Assembly: GCA_013214355.1 (NCBI GenBank)
Contig: JABSSL010000040.1
Coordinates: 1-47,079, forward strand
Reading direction: 5' to 3'
From: Saprospiraceae bacterium
Lineage (GTDB): Bacteria > Bacteroidota > Bacteroidia > Chitinophagales > Saprospiraceae
DNA: 47,079 bases
Below are positions 18,001 to 26,670 of this stretch, piece by piece. Numbering within the stretch: the first letter of the stretch is position 1; every line of letters begins with the position of its first letter. Made by a program: the position numbers and the translations under genes. The notes beneath the pieces are model-generated. The model did not search any database. It had not been told where the DNA came from and saw only the letters and a list, made by a program, of their open reading frames with translations.

Positions 18001-21000
18001 CCAGGCTTAACAATTGATCCAAATACAGGAGAAATTAGTGGTACGATTTCGGAAGGTGCTGCCAATGGGAGTGTTTATTCGGTAGTAATCACTGCCACAG
18101 ACGATGAGCCAGAAGCAGCTACCCTTACATTTAACTGGACAGTTGAAGTTGGCGCCGATCTTCCTTTGTGTATTAATTGTGGAAATGTAGCTAGCCCCAT
18201 TACTGCCTTCGGACGTACTTTTAGTCCTGAACAGTATTTGGTGGGGTCAGCTGAGAACTTTAATAAATTTGATGCAGCAATTTCAGGTACCTTCCCTGAT
18301 AGTGGAGAGGAGGACATATACCAGTCAGAAAAGTATGCACCCCTCCTGCAATATGCTATTCCAACTGGGAATGGAGATTTTACCGTAGAACTTTACTTGA
18401 CAGAATTATACATCGGCTCTCCTGGTGGTGGTTCAGGACTTGGAGCAGGAAACCGAATTTTTGATATTGATGTGGAAGGTGAAACCGAAAACGGGATCGA
18501 TCTCTTTGTGGAGTACGGTCCATTGGTAGCCGCTACTAAAACCTTCAATGTAAGCGTAACGGATGGTTTGTTGAATATCGCTATAGAAGCATCAGCGGAC
18601 AATGGAAAATTGAATGGTTTCTGTATCACACCTACTGCTGACTTTGTGGCTAACACGGCACCCGTTATAGAAATCCCTGTACAAGAGGATGTGGTGGACT
18701 GCGAAGGGGATGGAGAAGACATCACTTTGACGGCGAGTGCTACAGATGCGGAGCAAGAAGGCGACTTTAGTTCCTTAATCATTTGGCGAGATGCCAGTGA
18801 GGTCGAGGTAGGTACAGGGGCAACCTTAGACCTAATCGGTTTTAGTGGAACAGCTACCTTCACGGCTGAGGTGACGGATGCTACTCCAACTACCACCGTG
18901 GAAACCGTAACCGTGAATGTCTTGACTAATACGGCGCCAAGCCTTACCCCAATCGTAGCTGGTGAGACAGCTGTTACAGTCGGTGGAGGCGTGTCTTTGT
19001 CTACGACCGCTTCTGATAATGAAGAAGATGATCTCGGCTTGGTGGTGACATGGTCTTCAGATCTAGAAACGGCTAATAATGGCGAGCTAGGTACCGGCTT
19101 TACGCTGAATCCAATTTTAACCGTAGTAGGAACGCATACGATCACTGCTTCAGTGACAGATCAATGTGGAATTACGACCACGGAGACTATCGAAATAGAA
19201 GTCGTACCAGAAGTTCCTTGTCAGATTACCGCAATCCTGGTAGACAATATTTCTGATTGTAATGACAACGGTACGAATGCCAATCTAGATGATGATACCT
19301 TCACAGCTGATATTACCGTCACTTTCAATGAAAGTGCGCCAACGACTGGAAATCTAGTCTTGGGACTGGAGGCTGAAGGTACCGTAGCCGTTGCTGATAT
19401 CGAGGGTAATTCCTACACCTTTGAAGGGGTTACGATGCTTGCTGATGGTACCGCCATTATAGTTTCCGCCGAGTTCTCGGATGAGTCAACCTGTAAATTG
19501 ACGAATATCGATGCTGGAACAGCCCCAGAGGCCTGCTCCGTTGTACCCTGCACACTAACGGATATTCTTGTAGTAGCTAGTGGTCCGTGTAACGATAAAG
19601 GTACTCCTGAAGATCCCTCTGATGATACCTTCTTTCAATCGCTTATCGTCACCTTGGATAATGCGCCTGCCTTTGGAACTTTAGAGGTTACTGGCTCAGC
19701 ATCCTATACGCTTGATTTAAGCCCTCTGAATGCCCCGCTGACCAATATTCAATTTAACGTTGAGGTTCCTGCGGATGGTGCTCCTATTTCCTATACTGCT
19801 AGCATCCTAGAAATTCCTGGATGTTCAGTGACGAATGATGATCTGGGCAACGCTCCCGAACCTTGTTCTGTGGCGCCTTGCAGTATTAGTGCGATTGATG
19901 TGTCTAGTATTTCTGCTTGTAATGATCAGACGACCTCCGATGCAGGTGATGATACTTTTACAGCTGATGTGACGGTCACTTTTGCAAGTGCACCAACAAC
20001 GGGTACCCTTGATCTGACCGGAGATGGTACAGCATCAGTGGATGTAACTACTTTAGTAGGTACGACGCATACTTTTGTTGGTGTAGAAATGAGTGCTGAT
20101 GGAGGTCCGATCAACCTGGTGGCTACCTTCTCTGACGATACTGCTTGTACATTTGTAAATGAGGATGCAGGTACAGCCCCAGCTGACTGTTCAGTGGATC
20201 CATGTGCACGAGTAGCATTCGATACCGGTGGCGGATTGGCCGGCTCTAGTACTTTTGGTGGAGGCTTATTCATCTCGAATAATTCAGTTGGAGCAGTCAA
20301 TATCTCTTCTGTGTCAATTGATCTTAGCACAGCAGTCTTCCCCAACATGGTCTTTGATCCGGTGGGCACTGCAGGTGATGCAACGGCACAGTGTGTAACG
20401 CTTGTTGCTCAAACAGGCGGAAACTCGAATGTAGGTTTGACCATTCCAGGTAATAATGGATCGGGAACTGATCCAGACTGTGTGGATCCATTCTCGGATC
20501 CCAATGGCCCAGGTGGTTATAATGTGATGACCTTAGACTTCACCGAATTTGAGCCCGGTGAGACGGTGAATGTGGCAGTGGATGTTGATCCAAGAAGTAT
20601 CGAGGGCTTTAACTCAGCTGGAAATGCCGGAGCGATCGCAGGATCGGAATTGATTGGTGCGACAGTTACGGTAACCTACTCTAATGGCGCCACTTCTACT
20701 CGCCAATTGTGGCAGGTAGGCAATAGCCAGGTGAATGCCGAGAACTTTTTCAATGGAACTGCTGCAGCTTGTGCGGCTCCAGTGCTTTCGGTTGGTGGTG
20801 TGATGGGAGACAGCCAAGTAACAGAAACGGCTCAAACCGCAACGATTACTGGCCCAGCCAATGCTGAAGTTGAAATACTAGTTTATGGTACTACACTGGA
20901 AGATTTGGCTGGAAATGCGCCTTCCGATCCTTTGGAGATGAACAAAGCGCAATCTATTCAAGCCTTCACTACGACCTTGGATGAGAATGGTACGGCTGAT

Positions 21001-24000
21001 GTAAACCTTGATCTTACCGGTACATCGGATCAGCAGATCTACTACATCGTAGCTACGGTGTTACCAGATGCAGATGACTGTGGTCAAAGTGCCTGTGATA
21101 TTTCTAATGTAGTTCGCTTGCAGATCATTGAACTGGTTTGTGCCATTACAGATCTCACAGTTTCTAACGTTTCTCTCTGTGATGATGCAGGAACACCTGA
21201 GTTTGAGGATGATTTCTTTACAGCAGATATTACTGTGAGCTTTGAGAACATTCCTACCACAGGAACGCTTGACTTGTCTGGCGATGGTACCGGTTCAGTT
21301 GACGTCAGCGAACTAGTTGATCAACTATCCTATACTTTTGAAGATGTGGTGATGACTGCGGATGGATCCGCTATCAGCTTAACGGCGGCCTTTAGTGCTG
21401 AGGCAGAATGTACCTTGACCAATGAAGATGCGGGTCCTGCACCTGCTGGTTGTTCCGTAGATCCCTGTGCTCGAGTAGCATTTGATACTGGCGGCGGATT
21501 GGCAGGTTCTAGTACTTTTGGTGGTGGACTATTCATTAGCAATAATTCTAGTGGATCAGTCAATATCACCTCTGTATCAATTGATCTTAGCACAGCTGTT
21601 TTCCCTAACATGGTGTTTGATCCAGTAGGTACAGCAGGAGATGCAACGGCACAATGTGTGACCTTAGTATCACAGACCGGCGGTAACGGCAACGTTGGAT
21701 TGACCATACCTGGTAACAACGGTACAGGAACTGATCCGGACTGTGTAGATCCATTCTCTGATCCAAACGGACCAGGAGGATATAATGTTATGACCTTGGA
21801 TTTCACAGAGTTTGAGGCGGGTGAGACGGTGAATGTAGCAGTGGATGTTGATCCACGTAGTATTGAAGGCTTTAATTCGGCTGGTAATGCAGGGGCAATT
21901 TCAGGATCGGAATTGATCGGTTCAACCGTAACGGTAACCTACTCGAATGGTGCTACAGCGACTCGTCAATTGTGGCAAGTTGGAAATAGCCAGGTTAATG
22001 CGGAGAACTTCTTTAGTCCAGCTACTCCAGCCTGTACAGCACCAGGGCTGTCTGTAGGTGGAATCACGACTGACGGTCAAGTGACGGAAACTGCACAAAT
22101 TGTATCGATCTCAGGCCCTGATAATGCCGATGTAGAAGTGTTGGTGTTTGGCACAACGATTGAAGACATTGGAGTAAATGGTTTGCCCGTCGATCCGTTG
22201 GAAATGAACAAGGCGCAATCCATCGCGGCCTTTAGTACAAGTTTGAACGGCATTGGAACAGGCGAGATCGCTATCGATCTTACTGGAACTTCCGATCAAC
22301 AGATATATTACATTGTGGCAACGATCATTCCAGAAGCAGATGATTGCGGACAGGGAGCTTGTGACGTTTCTAATGTAGTCAGACTACAGATAGTTGAACC
22401 TGTATGTGCGATTAGCGCTCTGACAGTGGATAATATTTCCGCATGTAATGATCTAGAAACGTCAGATCTGACTGATGATATTTTCACGGCAGATGTAACG
22501 GTGACCTTCGAAAACATCCCGGAAACGGGAACACTTGATTTGTTAGGCAGTGGTACGGCTTCCGTTGATGTAAGTGCTTTGACTGGGACTTCTTACACCT
22601 TCGTTGGGGTGGAAATGCCAGCAGACGGAGCTACCATCAGCTTAACGGCTACTTTCTCGGATGATACTGCTTGTACTTTTGCGAATACGGAGGCAGGAAC
22701 GGCTCCGGAAGCCTGTTCCATTCAACCGCCAGATGTGACTTTATGGTTAGAGGCGGAATGTGCTGAAGTAGGTGACAGCTGGGTAACGGTCTCGGATGCA
22801 GGTGCTTCTAATGGAGAATACGTTACTCCAGTACCAGGCAACAACTCGCTTCCCGTGCCACCAGCAGATATTCCTGCAAATCAGGTGAAATTTACCTTTG
22901 AGTTAGGCGCGGAAGAAGGGGCAGATTACTACCTCTTTGGCTTAGTAAATGCCCCGACTAGTAGCGACAACTCTTTCTGGGTACGTGTGAATGATGGAAC
23001 TTGGATCCAGTGGTGGCAAGGTCTTGATACCGATGGTGGATTTGAATGGAGAGAAGTATTGAATAGTCCATTTAGTCTAGCGGAAGGGGAGAATACGATC
23101 GAATTCGCTTATCGTGAAGATGGTACTTTGTTAGATAAGATCTATTTGAGTGCTGAACCAGGAGCTCCGACGACTACTGGACCAGAAGGGGTGAACTGTT
23201 TGCCCAATCAAGCACCGATCGCAGCTTTCACCGCAGATCCGTTAAGCGGTATTGCACCGCTATCCGTAAGCTTGGATGCTTCTACCTCAAGTGATGTAGA
23301 TGGTTCCATCGTATCTTATCAGTGGGCCATTACTGGACCTACATCGGCTTCCTTTAATGAGGATACACCTCTAAGTAGCTTTGACTTCACTACCCCTGGT
23401 GTTTATACCGTAAGCTTAACGGTGGTAGATAATGATGGTGCTAGTAGCACTAATTCGGCTACGGCTACTATTACCGTTGATACTGCTCCAGATACCGACC
23501 AGGATGGAATTCCAGATGCAGACGATAACTGCCCAGATACACCTAATCCTGACCAAACTGACTTGGATTTAGATGGCATTGGTGATATCTGTGATCCTGA
23601 TGCAGATGGTGATGGATTTGAGGCTGGGGAAGATTGTGATGATCTAAATGCAGCAATTAACCCAGATGCAGTAGATATACCGGATAATGGCATAGACGAA
23701 GATTGTAGCGGTCAGGATGCTACGAATAGCGGAACGGGTACCTTCTGGTTGGAAGCGGAATGTGCTAATGTTGGCATGTTATGGAATACAATTAGTGACC
23801 CGACGGCTTCCAATGGAGAATACGTTACTATACTTAGTGGCTTCAACTCACTAGCGAATCCACCTATGGATATTTCTGCTACTCAAGTAGAGTTTGTGAT
23901 TGACTTGACGGCTGATCAAGTAGGAGACTACCATTTATTTGCACGAATTGACGCACCAAGCGACAATGATAATTCCTTCTGGGTACGTATTAATGGAGGA

Positions 24001-26565
24001 ACTTGGATCCAATGGTGGCAAGGCCTCAACACCGATAACGGCTTTGAATGGAAGGAAGTCCTAAATAGTCCGTTTACTTTGGTGGCAGGGGCTAACACCG
24101 TTGAGTTTGCTTATCGCGAAGATGGTACCCTGCTTGATAAGATCTATCTTAGCGGTGATCCTGCAGCTCCAACTTCGGTTGGACCAGAAGGTGTAAATTG
24201 TACGGAAAATATTCCACCGGTAGCTGCTTTTACGGCGGATCCATTGTCTGGTACAGCACCGCTAACTGTGAACTTTGATGCAAGTACTTCCAGTGATGCG
24301 GATGGTTCTGTAGTTACTTACAATTGGAACTATGGCCCAAGCACAGGTACGGATGATGATCCGGTTTCTAGCTTCACCTATACGCAGCCAGGTACCTATC
24401 TAGTGACACTGACAGTAGTGGATAATGACGATGCAACCAGTTTGAATACCGCTACGGTAACCATTGTGGTTGATGAAGTAGTTGTACCTGATGCGGATGA
24501 GGATGGAATACCTGACGCGGATGATAACTGTATAAACACACCGAACCCAGGTCAAGAAGATTTGGATAATGACGGCATTGGTGACCTTTGTGATGATGAT
24601 GCCGATGGTGATGGTTTCAACGCAGGGGAGGACTGTAATGATTTCGATGCAGCCATCAACCCGGACGCTACGGATATTCCAGACAATAATATCGACGAAG
24701 ACTGTGATGGCCAAGATGCGACTACTAGTGTAGTGACAGTTTGGTTGGAAGCTGAGTGTGCTGAGGTAGGAAGCAATTGGGATACTACCGTTGATCCGAG
24801 TAGTGGAGCCTCGAATGATACCTATGTATCTATTCAATCTGGCTTCAACTCGATATTCGCACCACCAGCGGACAACCCTGCGAACATTGTGAAATTCACG
24901 GTGGATCTTCAGCAGGCGGGAGACTTCTACATCGTAGCCAGAGTCCAAGCGCCAAGCAATAGCGGTGATTCCTTCTGGGTCAGAGTGAACGGTGGCGGAT
25001 GGATCCAATGGTGGCAAGGCTTGTTTACCGGAAACGAATTTGACTGGAGAGAAGTAGTTCAAAGTCCATTTAGTCTGCAGGCCGGGTCGAACACGATCGA
25101 ATTCGCCTACCGTGAGGATGGCACCTTGCTAGACAAGATCTTAGTCAGCACAGAATTGCAATTCCCTGATGGTGTAGGTGGCACGGCTCCTGATTGTGAC
25201 ATTTCTACCAATCAACCTCCAGTGGCCTCCTTCTTTGCTACCCCGACCTCTGGTACTGCACCATTGACAGTTAACTTCAATGCTAGTGCTTCTTCGGATC
25301 CTGATGGTACTGTTGAAATTTACACCTGGGACTTCGGTCCGGCCAATGGATCGGATAACAGCCCATTGACGCAATTCACCTTTACAGATCCAGGTACTTA
25401 TGTAGTGACTTTGGTAGTTACAGATAATGAAGGCGAAACAAGTAATACAGCTAGTGCCACTATCGTAGTTTCACCGGCAGTTGACGATGATACAGATGAT
25501 GATGGTGTGGCCGATGATCAAGACAACTGTCCCAATACACCTAATCCAAATCAGGCTGATCTGGATAATGATGGAATTGGAGATGTTTGTGACGATGATG
25601 CGGATGGTGATGGATTCGACAATACCATTGATTGTGAGGATTTCGATGCAGATGCCAACAATGGAGCGATTGAAGTTTGTGACGGGATTGACAATGATTG
25701 TGATGGGCTCGTCGATGAAGACAGTGTTTGTGACGGTTGTAACCAGCAATTGATTGACTTCAATAACTTCGATAACACTTGGGGTATTTGGAATGATGGT
25801 GGTATTGATTGTCGACGTAGCGCTCGCGATGCGGTATTCGCCTTTGGCGGTTCAGGTAGACCTGTACGATTAAGAGACAACACCAGTAGCTCTGTCATGA
25901 CTACAGATCCACTAGATTTGACATCCTACACCGAAATTACGGTAGATTTCACTTATGTGACAATTAGTATGGATAATGAAGAGGAGGACTTCTGGTTGCA
26001 GATATCTCTAGATGGGGGAGTTACCTTTACCACGGTAGAAGAATGGAATCTAGGTGATGAATTCCAAAATGGACTTCGCTATTTTGATGCAGTTACCATT
26101 CCAGGTGAATTCACTGAGAACACAGTCTTACGTTTCCGCTGTGATGCTTCTGGTAACAATGATCAAGTATACATTGACAATGTAGGAATCTCTGGTTGTC
26201 TGGATCTCACCGGCTTGATTGCTGGTCCTGAGAGAGCGAAGGAGATCGCTAAGGAAGAGGTGAGTATGTCTGGTGAACTTGAACTAGATCCAGAACTAGA
26301 AGCGGCACCAACTGAGCTACAGCTATTCCCTAACCCCGTTGCAGATGAGTTGACCGTAAGGTTCAGCATACCAGAACTTACTGATGTAACTTTAGTAGTA
26401 ACGGATCTGCAAGGAAGAAGAATTGGCATGGAACGCTTGTTAAATGCCAAAGGTACTATGGAACAGAGAATTGCCGTAGAACGCTATCCAGCGGGCATTT
26501 ATCTCTTGCACTTGATCACTCCTGAAGGCAAACAAACGCGGAAGTTTGTGGTCGCTAGGAACTGA
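15085..26565 (+). CDS. Giant T9SS-exported cohesin/CBM/malectin/PKD surface protein
   Basis: A 3826-residue intact protein. Order of parts: signal peptide (about 1-43, ending GFAQ), cohesin-like module (44-182), PKD/Ig modules, cadherin-like repeat, CBM6 (about 530-670, start RIEAESFDEQG), a second CBM6-like domain (about 790-935), He_PIG-type Ig module, malectin (about 1027-1182), Ig modules, five copies of a 108-residue Cys-bounded module, two copies of the STFGG/VFDP cassette, three copies of a CBM-like + PKD + thrombospondin type 3 + MopE-like block, a jelly-roll-like domain and a T9SS type A sorting domain. No catalytic domain is evident. The role is probably adhesion or binding to complex polysaccharide at the cell surface. 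It starts 53 bases after the dockerin gene with no terminator between, so the two may have formed an operon. Confidence 0.9.
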   Translation: MHLAFKSKNKRLAGTPFLNGRAFLRSLVCVLALLLMAVAGFAQPTLEFDPANVAVDLNVSDEFTAVVRVNGTGLLEGAEIHLSFDPTVLQVKTGGLTAGTTLPTPIIAPTFNNTSGTIDYVAGIFLTDVAAGFDLLTIDFQVIGSGPSTSVDFSGDPSKITFNGSNVLAGTTPLSVTISAINTAPTVTIDTPLDGADITRGQDFNLTATVVDAEEPNLGNNLLWSSSDQAFSGSQAGTSITDKLLMPGPQTIMASVTDAGGLEGMDEITVNVSCPQISFVTPTEGETLVGTTVQVEVDVTDLLFGTVQAPNEHLHFFLNPADINALDQEKRISTANNGPQVIFTFDEDSGELAKDENGNGIVLGQNTIVVATAAADHTEFTCVGAVAVVNFTVTQANTAPVITINPTASVDEGGSVSVPLNITDADGDNLTVAITSVSNEPQDLQSFNNGAKQVDPFPTSAAGFLTESSVSSTAGAYSSSLGFTPTFGDGGSNGDGNAVYTITVEVSDEDGNTITETLDLTVNDVDQVVTEIGTTRIEAESFDEQGPDNTSPGNNSDNSGIGVEIDPGGFVNIGFTNAGDFVEYEIDVETAGNYQLDLFVGVPSGANKGMDISSNGNLLATFNPTATNGFGDYQTQSVIVALPAGPQTLRFDWVGATGFQFNIDYFELSLSTAPVIAAVDDQDIDEGATLNVPITVTGGDENNNVSIIIYDKSIPGGTNNPFTPAATVPNTAYTFAETSSGSGIYVLDWPTGGTDGRSYEARVTADDGLNPIAEEVFQINVAQDIPGVILAMTFATPINPWYGNNPPAGLVSIENPNSPPANIGWIDNGEFVEYLIDVPAPGAYDLRINASKGGGGTPPPTELTVKDDQGNTLGSVSIVKVPPGQGWGNYVDYNTTVVFSTAGLQLLRFEFNGGTNIREFEFTESTSTLPPLFTSVIPDQFNLEGDSPNGPTVAAFDPDGGSVTFSDNGTLPPGLTIDPNTGEISGTISEGAANGSVYSVVITATDDEPEAATLTFNWTVEVGADLPLCINCGNVASPITAFGRTFSPEQYLVGSAENFNKFDAAISGTFPDSGEEDIYQSEKYAPLLQYAIPTGNGDFTVELYLTELYIGSPGGGSGLGAGNRIFDIDVEGETENGIDLFVEYGPLVAATKTFNVSVTDGLLNIAIEASADNGKLNGFCITPTADFVANTAPVIEIPVQEDVVDCEGDGEDITLTASATDAEQEGDFSSLIIWRDASEVEVGTGATLDLIGFSGTATFTAEVTDATPTTTVETVTVNVLTNTAPSLTPIVAGETAVTVGGGVSLSTTASDNEEDDLGLVVTWSSDLETANNGELGTGFTLNPILTVVGTHTITASVTDQCGITTTETIEIEVVPEVPCQITAILVDNISDCNDNGTNANLDDDTFTADITVTFNESAPTTGNLVLGLEAEGTVAVADIEGNSYTFEGVTMLADGTAIIVSAEFSDESTCKLTNIDAGTAPEACSVVPCTLTDILVVASGPCNDKGTPEDPSDDTFFQSLIVTLDNAPAFGTLEVTGSASYTLDLSPLNAPLTNIQFNVEVPADGAPISYTASILEIPGCSVTNDDLGNAPEPCSVAPCSISAIDVSSISACNDQTTSDAGDDTFTADVTVTFASAPTTGTLDLTGDGTASVDVTTLVGTTHTFVGVEMSADGGPINLVATFSDDTACTFVNEDAGTAPADCSVDPCARVAFDTGGGLAGSSTFGGGLFISNNSVGAVNISSVSIDLSTAVFPNMVFDPVGTAGDATAQCVTLVAQTGGNSNVGLTIPGNNGSGTDPDCVDPFSDPNGPGGYNVMTLDFTEFEPGETVNVAVDVDPRSIEGFNSAGNAGAIAGSELIGATVTVTYSNGATSTRQLWQVGNSQVNAENFFNGTAAACAAPVLSVGGVMGDSQVTETAQTATITGPANAEVEILVYGTTLEDLAGNAPSDPLEMNKAQSIQAFTTTLDENGTADVNLDLTGTSDQQIYYIVATVLPDADDCGQSACDISNVVRLQIIELVCAITDLTVSNVSLCDDAGTPEFEDDFFTADITVSFENIPTTGTLDLSGDGTGSVDVSELVDQLSYTFEDVVMTADGSAISLTAAFSAEAECTLTNEDAGPAPAGCSVDPCARVAFDTGGGLAGSSTFGGGLFISNNSSGSVNITSVSIDLSTAVFPNMVFDPVGTAGDATAQCVTLVSQTGGNGNVGLTIPGNNGTGTDPDCVDPFSDPNGPGGYNVMTLDFTEFEAGETVNVAVDVDPRSIEGFNSAGNAGAISGSELIGSTVTVTYSNGATATRQLWQVGNSQVNAENFFSPATPACTAPGLSVGGITTDGQVTETAQIVSISGPDNADVEVLVFGTTIEDIGVNGLPVDPLEMNKAQSIAAFSTSLNGIGTGEIAIDLTGTSDQQIYYIVATIIPEADDCGQGACDVSNVVRLQIVEPVCAISALTVDNISACNDLETSDLTDDIFTADVTVTFENIPETGTLDLLGSGTASVDVSALTGTSYTFVGVEMPADGATISLTATFSDDTACTFANTEAGTAPEACSIQPPDVTLWLEAECAEVGDSWVTVSDAGASNGEYVTPVPGNNSLPVPPADIPANQVKFTFELGAEEGADYYLFGLVNAPTSSDNSFWVRVNDGTWIQWWQGLDTDGGFEWREVLNSPFSLAEGENTIEFAYREDGTLLDKIYLSAEPGAPTTTGPEGVNCLPNQAPIAAFTADPLSGIAPLSVSLDASTSSDVDGSIVSYQWAITGPTSASFNEDTPLSSFDFTTPGVYTVSLTVVDNDGASSTNSATATITVDTAPDTDQDGIPDADDNCPDTPNPDQTDLDLDGIGDICDPDADGDGFEAGEDCDDLNAAINPDAVDIPDNGIDEDCSGQDATNSGTGTFWLEAECANVGMLWNTISDPTASNGEYVTILSGFNSLANPPMDISATQVEFVIDLTADQVGDYHLFARIDAPSDNDNSFWVRINGGTWIQWWQGLNTDNGFEWKEVLNSPFTLVAGANTVEFAYREDGTLLDKIYLSGDPAAPTSVGPEGVNCTENIPPVAAFTADPLSGTAPLTVNFDASTSSDADGSVVTYNWNYGPSTGTDDDPVSSFTYTQPGTYLVTLTVVDNDDATSLNTATVTIVVDEVVVPDADEDGIPDADDNCINTPNPGQEDLDNDGIGDLCDDDADGDGFNAGEDCNDFDAAINPDATDIPDNNIDEDCDGQDATTSVVTVWLEAECAEVGSNWDTTVDPSSGASNDTYVSIQSGFNSIFAPPADNPANIVKFTVDLQQAGDFYIVARVQAPSNSGDSFWVRVNGGGWIQWWQGLFTGNEFDWREVVQSPFSLQAGSNTIEFAYREDGTLLDKILVSTELQFPDGVGGTAPDCDISTNQPPVASFFATPTSGTAPLTVNFNASASSDPDGTVEIYTWDFGPANGSDNSPLTQFTFTDPGTYVVTLVVTDNEGETSNTASATIVVSPAVDDDTDDDGVADDQDNCPNTPNPNQADLDNDGIGDVCDDDADGDGFDNTIDCEDFDADANNGAIEVCDGIDNDCDGLVDEDSVCDGCNQQLIDFNNFDNTWGIWNDGGIDCRRSARDAVFAFGGSGRPVRLRDNTSSSVMTTDPLDLTSYTEITVDFTYVTISMDNEEEDFWLQISLDGGVTFTTVEEWNLGDEFQNGLRYFDAVTIPGEFTENTVLRFRCDASGNNDQVYIDNVGISGCLDLTGLIAGPERAKEIAKEEVSMSGELELDPELEAAPTELQLFPNPVADELTVRFSIPELTDVTLVVTDLQGRRIGMERLLNAKGTMEQRIAVERYPAGIYLLHLITPEGKQTRKFVVARN
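15214..15630 (+). other. Cohesin-like module at the N-terminus of the giant protein
   Basis: About 139 residues after the signal peptide with the cohesin pattern: VDLNVSDEFTAVVRVNG, then GAEIHLSFDPTVLQVK, then DLLTIDFQVIG and a final strand before an Ig module. Cohesins are nine-strand jelly rolls that bind dockerins through one sheet. The FDPTVLQV motif (usual form YDPxVLEV) and the late LLTIDFQV (usual form LATITFKV) are the strongest signs. Cohesin-like modules also exist outside cellulosomes. Confidence 0.78.
19219..22731 (+). repeat. Five copies of a 108-residue Cys-bounded module
   Basis: Copies start at about 19219, 19549, 19879, 21139 and 22405, each near 327-330 bases. Shared features: C-x-(I/L)-(T/S)-x-(I/L) at the start, C(N/D)D four residues on from a Ser or Pro, DD-(T/F/I)-F-(T)-AD-(I/V)TV, an acidic mid-part with (S)V(D), and a final C-(T/K)-(F/L)-x-N-x-(D)-x-G-x-AP-x-x-C-S. 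Spacing suggests a beta-sandwich with conserved disulphides. Not a family I can name. Confidence 0.75.
19879..22404 (+). repeat. Tandem duplication of about 1.26 kb inside the giant gene
   Basis: Two adjacent copies (19879-21138 and 21139-22404), each made of one 108-residue module plus one STFGG/VFDP cassette. The cassette parts begin at 20206 and 21469, 1263 bases (421 codons) apart, and share long stretches at the DNA level, for example the coding for VDVDPRSIEGFNSAGNAGAI. The similarity points to a fairly recent in-frame duplication. Confidence 0.85.
22741..25734 (+). repeat. Three tandem CBM-PKD-TSP3-MopE blocks
   Basis: Blocks of about 1000 bases at 22741-23742, 23743-24738 and 24739-25734. 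Each begins with WLEAECA-x-VG, has an aromatic glycan-binding-like loop (WIQWWQGL) and FAYREDGTLLDKI, then a PKD domain (AAFTADPLSG, ASTSSD-x-DGS), then a thrombospondin type 3 stretch (D-x-DGIPDADDNC) and a MopE-like metal-binding motif (DGDGF-x-x-x-x-DC, DIPDN-x-IDEDC). The repeated Asp-rich motifs are expected to bind many calcium ions and stiffen the stalk. Confidence 0.88.
26314..26562 (+). other. T9SS type A sorting domain
   Basis: The last 83 or so residues start with LQLFPNPVADELTV, continue with a VTDLQGRRIG turn and YPAGIYLLHL, and end in KFVVARN. This is the standard C-terminal signal recognised by the Bacteroidota type IX secretion system, normally cleaved as the protein is attached to the cell surface. 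Confidence 0.93.
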
Positions 26566-26602
26566 TTAATATTTCGGCTATAACTTACTGAATTATATTG
26601 AA

Positions 26603-26636
26603 GAGGCCACTGCAGCGATGCGGTGGCCTCCTTTTT
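26603..26636 (+). terminator. Strong intrinsic terminator of the giant gene
   Basis: GAGGCCACTGC pairs with GCGGTGGCCTC (one T-G wobble) around a six-base loop, followed by C and five T. It sits 37 bases after the stop codon. The gene beyond it is on the other strand and ends at 26671, so the hairpin separates convergent transcripts. Confidence 0.9.
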
Positions 26637-26670
26637 AGAGTAGGCTTAGATCAATGTTAGTAGAGAAATA

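Noticed and set aside
18393-19145. 250-codon minus-strand open frame in the giant cohesin gene
   Set aside because: It lies antisense to a continuous repeat-rich frame with clear domains. Its own product is low-complexity Ser/Val/Pro-rich and has no features; it is a shadow.
24400-25062. 220-codon minus-strand open frame in the CBM-PKD blocks
   Set aside because: Antisense to well-supported repeated domains. The Ile/Arg-rich product is what the complement of GAT-rich codons gives.
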